A stretch of 7,314 nt of DNA from an uncultured Ruminococcus sp. (GTDB lineage: Bacteria > Bacillota > Clostridia > Oscillospirales > Ruminococcaceae). The stretch lies in the NCBI GenBank assembly GCA_947178195.1, contig CAMWXM010000143.1, positions 1 through 7,314 of the forward strand, given 5' to 3'. The notes beneath the pieces are model-generated. The model did not search any database and was not told the origin of the DNA. It worked only from the letters and a program-made list of their open reading frames with translations. Position 1 is the stretch's first letter, and the number at the start of each line of letters is the position of its first letter. The translations under genes and the position numbers were made by a program. Positions 4,401 to 7,314 of the stretch are shown here, one piece after another.

Positions 4401-7314
4401 TTAACGCAAAAATCGAAAACTTAAACAGCACCGAAATTTCATGGTATTCGGTTATATTCAGAGGAAACACCCCAATAAATGTTTCCGATGACGGAAGCTT
4501 TACTTTAACTATGCCGAACAGCAACGGTACTTATCATCTTGTGGTCAGAGCATTTGACTGGGCGGGAAACAGCGATGTTAAGGAATTTGACATTATTGTT
4601 GACAGCTCTGTACCTAATATCGAAATAACACCTTCAACCGATAGTGTTAATATCGGTGAGTTAGCATATTTTACCGTGGTAACATCTGTTGCATCTAAAA
4701 TTGCTTCTGTAAAATATACTCTCAATGGCGAGGAAGTTGCTTTAAATGAAAGCGGAATTTATATACTTGATACTTCAAAAACAGGCATATATGAATTATG
4801 TGCAGAAGCAACTACGGTTTCGGGCAAGACTATCTCTGCATCTTCAACGATTACCGTTGTAAATAATGATATAACTGCACCTTCGCTTGGCGTAAAAATC
4901 AGTTGGATTGGTGAAGTTCCGTATATTGAACTGCCTGTCACAATAGAGGTTACTGCAGAAGACGACAGCGGGATTGTATTCACTGAGGTTTCCGTAAACG
5001 ACAAGATAATTTCCGGCGATGATAATATTTTTGAATTCATTCCCAAAGCCGAAGGCGATTATTTAATATATGTCAAAGCATTTGACGAAGCCGGAAACCT
5101 AACCGATTACGAATATACCCTTATGGTTTTCGAACAGCCTGACATATATCCCCCTACAGGAAGCGTGCTTTTTAATAAGGTAAATGTAGCGGTGGGCGAG
5201 GAAATAATTGCAGAAATACATGCAGAGGATAACAGCGGAACCGTATTTATAACTGCATCGGTAAACGGAAATCCCGTTGAGGTTTCCGATAATATAATAA
5301 AGTTTATCCCTATGGAAGAGGGGATATATACATTTGAAATCATTCTTTCCGACCCCACTGGAAATACTGCTTCCCTAACACAAAATGTGACTGCCGTAGA
5401 AATTGATGTGACTGCTCCTACACTTAATGTAAGCGGAATACCCGCTTCCGTAATTGTTGGAGAGACCATTCACATTTTGGCGGAGGCCACCGATGATAGC
5501 GGTGAAGTGTATTTGACAGCTTTCATAAACGGTAATGAAATTGATATTTCCGGCGGAACTGCGGAATTTACTCCCGATACTGTAGGCGAATGTAATATCG
5601 CAATAACTGCAACAGATAAGGCGGGAAATTATGTCACACATGAATATACGGTTCTTGTGCTGGAATCCGATATTCCCAGCGATATATATCCGCCTACGGG
5701 CAGAGTAACCTTTAACAAGGTAAATGTAGCGGTAGGCGAGGAAGTTATTGCGGTAATTGAAGCCGAGGACGACAGCGGAGAGGTCTTTATTGATGTAACG
5801 ATAAATGGGATTGCTGCGGAAGTAAAGGACAACACTGTAAGATACATTCCCGAATTGGAAGGAGTATATATTTTTGAAATCGTTCTTTCCGATGCTGCGG
5901 GTAATACCGCTTCACTTACACAAAATGTAACTGCAAGTATAATTGATGTAACGGCACCCACTCTTACTGTAAACGGAATCCCCGCTTCCTTGCCTCTCGG
6001 TCAGACTATCGATATTTCTGCGGAGGCTTATGATGACAGTGGCGAGGTGTATCTATCTGCTGTTATTGACGGAATAGAAATGGATATTTCAGACGGAACA
6101 TTGTCATATACGCCCGGTTCCGTTGGTGATTGTATTATTACCATAACAGCAACGGACGGCTCGGGCAATTCGGTTTCGTATGAATACACCGTAAAAGTAT
6201 ATGATAGCTCCGAAAATCCCGATATTTATCCACCCACAGGCAGTATTAAATTCAATAAGCTTACTGTAGAGGTAGGCGAGGAAATTACTGCCGAAATTAC
6301 CGCTTTTGATGACAGCGGAAAGGTGTTTATCAGTGCAACGGTTAATGGCATTCCTATTGAGGTGAAGGATAATACGATAAGCTATATTCCCGACAAGGAG
6401 GGAGTATGCGCCTTTGAAATAACTTTATCCGACGAAGCAGGAAATCAAACCGTTCTGACCCAAAACATAACAGTAAAAACTTCATATATTGCCTCAATAC
6501 TTGAGCTGTATGTTAGCCAAATACCCGATACTCTGCCTCTTGGTCAGTATATGACAATCAGTACGGAAAATTTGGACGACAGTATTGACTTTTCCGTATC
6601 TATCAACGGAACAGAATTGGTGTTTGTCAACAAATTAGCTGAATATACATTTGACACATTGGGCGAAAATCAAATAATTATGTCTGCAACCGATTCCAAC
6701 GGTGCCACATGGTCGTACTCAAAAACAGTGTTGGTTTTTGAAGCATCAAGCGATGTTACTGCTCCCGAAATTACGATGATTTCCAATCCTACTGCAGTGG
6801 CTGTGGGAGAAGAGGCAAGAATTGAATTCAGCGTTACAGATGACAGCGGTGAGGTATTTGTAAAGGTAACGATAAATGGTAAGGACACACCTTATATTGA
6901 TGGTGCAGTGACATTTGTACCCAATGAGGTAGGTTGTTACGAGATAGAAATCTCTGCATTCGACGCAGCAGGAAACGGTCAAATCGTTAACACTGTTATA
7001 ATTGCCACTGAAAACAAGCCTGCTATCAATATAACCGGAATTAATCCCGATATGCGTGTAGGTGATGTATCGGTTATCGGTGTCAGCGCATTTGAGGGCA
7101 TCGAAAACATAACCGTAACAGCCACAATAAACGGAGAGAATGTTGAGGTAAATGAAAACACGTTTGTTTTCGCACCCGAAAAGCCAGGTGTTTATACAAT
7201 CTTCATAACCGCAACTGCTCCCACAGGAAATTACATATCCCGCAAAATAGAGGTATATGTTTCAGAAGCATTAGAGAATAAAGACGCTAATCCCTTCGTG
7301 GATATATATATTAG
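1442..7314 (+). CDS. Giant secreted multidomain adhesin-like protein: C-type lectin, VWA, discoidin-like and Ig-like repeats (3' end outside window)
   Basis: A single frame runs 1957 codons to the right edge with no stop or frameshift. The start is clear: ATG 7 nt after GGAGGAGG. The signal peptide has a basic start (KITIGKR), a hydrophobic core (ILSLLLSFSVIMTML) and a likely cut after VSA at residue 32, so the protein is exported. Order of parts by residue: C-type lectin-like 46-178; beta-rich region 189-400; VWA 492-661; a linker with immunoglobulin-like strand patterns 662-750; discoidin-like 750-857; Ig-like modules from about 867 to the end. This architecture suggests a long stalk of Ig modules holding ligand-binding domains at the tip. 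No sorting signal, S-layer homology or other anchor is visible; it must be downstream if present. The actual ligand is unknown. Alternatives include a polymorphic-toxin or RHS-type protein whose effector end is not seen. Its position next to agrBD suggests quorum control. Confidence 0.93.
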   Translation, partial: MNFKITIGKRILSLLLSFSVIMTMLPTLNVSAEELEQKQADNKTTIYTYKNSTYSVQDIGMSWTDAKKYCENLGGHLVTISDEDEQNFINENLLSIGTKNMYWIGGYKEDNSNKWKWVTGEDIEYFNWSPNEPNKEDEHYIHMYRTDHTAGTWNNTYDYSAGDWFYGSINSGFICEWDHPVEETPIESKINYTLFSGSNTKDLSFYGWKSNIDGNVYTGSNFKYGGSEFYVDGRIDAVGTITTDGWKTEVTERNESVTALEMPNFEKAILENAQQCEYFEESPAYIQDKNIINSSFIADGEVIISGTTFEGDCYIIANGNITYNVQNFETTGRVLLYSRNGNITINGSQININGAMYAPKGVVTFNTYDTSVNGFICADSINYSGSIFNISGANFDMVMSNGIIKTYTTDSDFNEGILDGVSLAVPDQLILAERDYENNTPIDKIYGDTESGKGIKISYNSDKSILSEGNNQVSLRYDISGFGEADVNENAVDLIIVVDESGSMSWENRMTNTKLAAKEIVSNMKDGDRCAVIGFTYSISIKQSLTSDKDLLNNAIDRLYANGGTRIYNGINGALNMFDSMSNDDRQKFIILLSDGEDESVSQSLAAAKKAGEKGIRIFALMIGTGTLQMQNIAINSNGIYKNAPKSDEIGKIMSYFAAEVFNVAGRNTTFKTTIKNKDMVDLSEIAPTPSNIIENADNSVTLEWYFDRISINELQSISIPVTVLNAESGFADISENTSCVYYDRNGKPHVIYLDDISMPVSKYAENGRWSVVFDSERENTDWSKIYWNGVRYGDGTINVSAAVSDDGETFGEAVKISNYGEISELVGRYIRLDVNMQLSSDGKTPELHDITIMSADADETVDYKNDKPAVEIAVKSNAKVNIPINLRAVISDDLSGSDISVKWSSENENILFADSEALITTATVSEAGSCDIICTVSDGEHLTQAIAIINIDPQDKYDDIDPDKEEATAPNIRVNIPEYADRGQVINAKIENLNSTEISWYSVIFRGNTPINVSDDGSFTLTMPNSNGTYHLVVRAFDWAGNSDVKEFDIIVDSSVPNIEITPSTDSVNIGELAYFTVVTSVASKIASVKYTLNGEEVALNESGIYILDTSKTGIYELCAEATTVSGKTISASSTITVVNNDITAPSLGVKISWIGEVPYIELPVTIEVTAEDDSGIVFTEVSVNDKIISGDDNIFEFIPKAEGDYLIYVKAFDEAGNLTDYEYTLMVFEQPDIYPPTGSVLFNKVNVAVGEEIIAEIHAEDNSGTVFITASVNGNPVEVSDNIIKFIPMEEGIYTFEIILSDPTGNTASLTQNVTAVEIDVTAPTLNVSGIPASVIVGETIHILAEATDDSGEVYLTAFINGNEIDISGGTAEFTPDTVGECNIAITATDKAGNYVTHEYTVLVLESDIPSDIYPPTGRVTFNKVNVAVGEEVIAVIEAEDDSGEVFIDVTINGIAAEVKDNTVRYIPELEGVYIFEIVLSDAAGNTASLTQNVTASIIDVTAPTLTVNGIPASLPLGQTIDISAEAYDDSGEVYLSAVIDGIEMDISDGTLSYTPGSVGDCIITITATDGSGNSVSYEYTVKVYDSSENPDIYPPTGSIKFNKLTVEVGEEITAEITAFDDSGKVFISATVNGIPIEVKDNTISYIPDKEGVCAFEITLSDEAGNQTVLTQNITVKTSYIASILELYVSQIPDTLPLGQYMTISTENLDDSIDFSVSINGTELVFVNKLAEYTFDTLGENQIIMSATDSNGATWSYSKTVLVFEASSDVTAPEITMISNPTAVAVGEEARIEFSVTDDSGEVFVKVTINGKDTPYIDGAVTFVPNEVGCYEIEISAFDAAGNGQIVNTVIIATENKPAINITGINPDMRVGDVSVIGVSAFEGIENITVTATINGENVEVNENTFVFAPEKPGVYTIFITATAPTGNYISRKIEVYVSEALENKDANPFVDIYI
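1577..1975 (+). other. C-type lectin-like domain (residues 46-178 of the giant protein)
   Basis: The lectin fold signature is clear: SWTDAKKYCENLGGHLVTI at the first helix, WIGG at 103-106, EPN at 132-134, WNN at 153-155 and GFICEW at the end. Cys70 and Cys175 are placed to form the fold's long conserved disulfide; the second, shorter disulfide of animal lectins is absent. In animal family members EPN with a downstream WND favours calcium-dependent binding of mannose-type sugars. Here the WND is WNN, so calcium and sugar binding are possible but not assured. It is the most N-terminal domain after the signal peptide. Confidence 0.88.
2006..2641 (+). other. Beta-rich, possibly beta-helical region (residues 189-400)
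   Basis: The region starts NYTLFSGSNTKDLSFYGW and continues with short alternating strands rich in Asn and Gly, such as GNITINGSQININGAMYAPK and SINYSGSIFNISGANF. That rhythm suggests a stacked beta-helix or bactofilin-like fold. The central part (EMPNFEKAILENAQQC) looks helical and interrupts it. I do not recognise a named family with certainty, and no catalytic motif is evident. Similar regions beside VWA domains are, to my memory, found in other clostridial surface proteins. Confidence 0.45.
2915..3424 (+). other. Von Willebrand factor A domain with intact metal site (residues 492-661)
   Basis: VDLIIVVDESGSMS carries the DxSxS motif (Asp499, Ser501, Ser503). Thr565 lies in NGGTRIYNG, and Asp595 in FIILLSDGEDE. 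These five residues make the complete metal-ion-dependent adhesion site, so the domain should bind a divalent metal and a protein ligand. The hydrophobic strand RIFALMIGTG and the following helix complete the fold. No transmembrane segment or inserted domain is seen. Confidence 0.93.
3689..4012 (+). other. Discoidin-like (F5/8 type C-like) region (residues 750-857)
   Basis: The sequence DWSKIYWNGVRYGDGTINV, followed by AAVSDDGETFGEAVKI and GRYIRLDVNMQLSSDGKTPE, then LHDITI, has the strand order of a discoidin-type beta sandwich. The RYIRLDV strand is the best mark. Such domains often bind carbohydrate or lipid, but no ligand residues can be assigned here. The call is by pattern only; it may be a divergent relative. 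Confidence 0.5.
4040..7314 (+). repeat. Array of Ig-like modules (twelve complete, a thirteenth begins)
   Basis: From about residue 867 the protein is a chain of beta-sandwich modules, most of 264-276 bp. Starts are near 4040, 4343, 4604, 4868, 5141, 5405, 5681, 5945, 6221, 6485, 6752 and 7022, with the next beginning near 7289. Recurring marks are a TAP or YPPTG entry, VGE before the second strand, DDSGxV in the middle, an NG turn, and a closing DxxGN strand. The acidic DDSG turns may bind calcium, which would stiffen the stalk, but this is inference. The first three modules are more divergent. The array is coding and is not a CRISPR. Confidence 0.85.
5141..6751 (+). repeat. A-B super-repeat with a 540-bp period (three units, last B degenerate)
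   Basis: Type A modules begin DIYPPTG at exactly 5141, 5681 and 6221. Type B modules begin DVTAPT at 5405 and 5945, again 540 bp apart, and a divergent third B begins near 6485. A1 and A2 are about two thirds identical by eye at the protein level and share DNA stretches such as AAGGTAAATGTAGCGGT (5177-5193 and 5717-5733). This points to duplication of a two-module unit of 180 residues. Repeats of this kind can change copy number by recombination. The module at 6752 has a B-like entry and an A-like interior. Confidence 0.85.

Noticed and set aside
4030..4524. Long minus-strand open frame (164 codons) opposite the giant gene
   Set aside because: It lies wholly opposite a well-supported coding frame with recognisable domains. 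It has no ribosome site that stands out and no recognisable protein family, and many similar antisense frames occur along the same gene, as expected from its codon bias.
5107..5961. Several minus-strand open frames with similar sequences to each other
   Set aside because: Their mutual similarity is explained by the 540-bp repeat of the + strand gene; they are reverse images of the Ig modules.
5141..6751. Regularly spaced repeats considered as a CRISPR or mobile-element array
   Set aside because: The repeat unit is 540 bp, in frame, diverged and codes for Ig-like modules. There are no short identical repeats with unique spacers, no terminal inverted repeats and no transposase.
1..7314. tRNA, rRNA or known riboswitch genes
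   Set aside because: No cloverleaf, rRNA-like or recognisable riboswitch sequence was seen in the only two gaps (432-515 and 1246-1441).

Overview
The window looks like a low-GC Gram-positive genome, most likely an anaerobic Clostridia member (Lachnospiraceae/Oscillospiraceae type). The evidence is AT-rich DNA, strong AGGAGG-type ribosome sites, frequent ATA/AGA codons, an Agr peptide quorum-sensing cassette and a giant secreted multidomain protein of the kind common in gut Clostridia. Species cannot be named from this sequence. Every convincing gene is on the + strand.

Positions 1-431 hold the C-terminal end of an AgrC-type (GHKL) sensor histidine kinase, cut by the left window edge. Positions 432-515 are a short regulatory gap. 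It carries a perfect 12-bp direct repeat with a 20-bp period, followed by a good sigma-A-like promoter. Positions 516-1121 encode AgrB, the membrane peptidase that matures the signal peptide, and 1102-1245 encode AgrD, the peptide precursor; the two genes overlap. Together these give the usual peptide-sensing logic: AgrD is cut and cyclised by AgrB, exported and sensed by AgrC. The response regulator (AgrA-type) is not in the window and may lie upstream of the kinase.

Positions 1246-1441 are non-coding or nearly so: three small inverted repeats, one marginal 21-codon ORF, a direct repeat of TAGTTATT, an extended -10 element and a strong ribosome site for the next gene.

Positions 1442-7314 are one uninterrupted reading frame, open at the right edge (at least 1957 codons). 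It encodes a secreted giant protein: signal peptide, C-type lectin-like domain, a beta-rich (possibly beta-helical) region, a von Willebrand factor A domain with an intact metal site, a discoidin-like (F5/8 type C) region, then at least twelve Ig-like modules of about 88-92 residues. Six of these modules form an alternating A-B super-repeat with a 540-bp period. The C-terminal anchor or effector is outside the window.

Working model (inference): the Agr circuit controls itself and the adjacent giant adhesin, because both promoters are preceded by paired direct repeats that resemble LytTR-type response-regulator sites. The two pairs differ in sequence, so shared control is a hypothesis.
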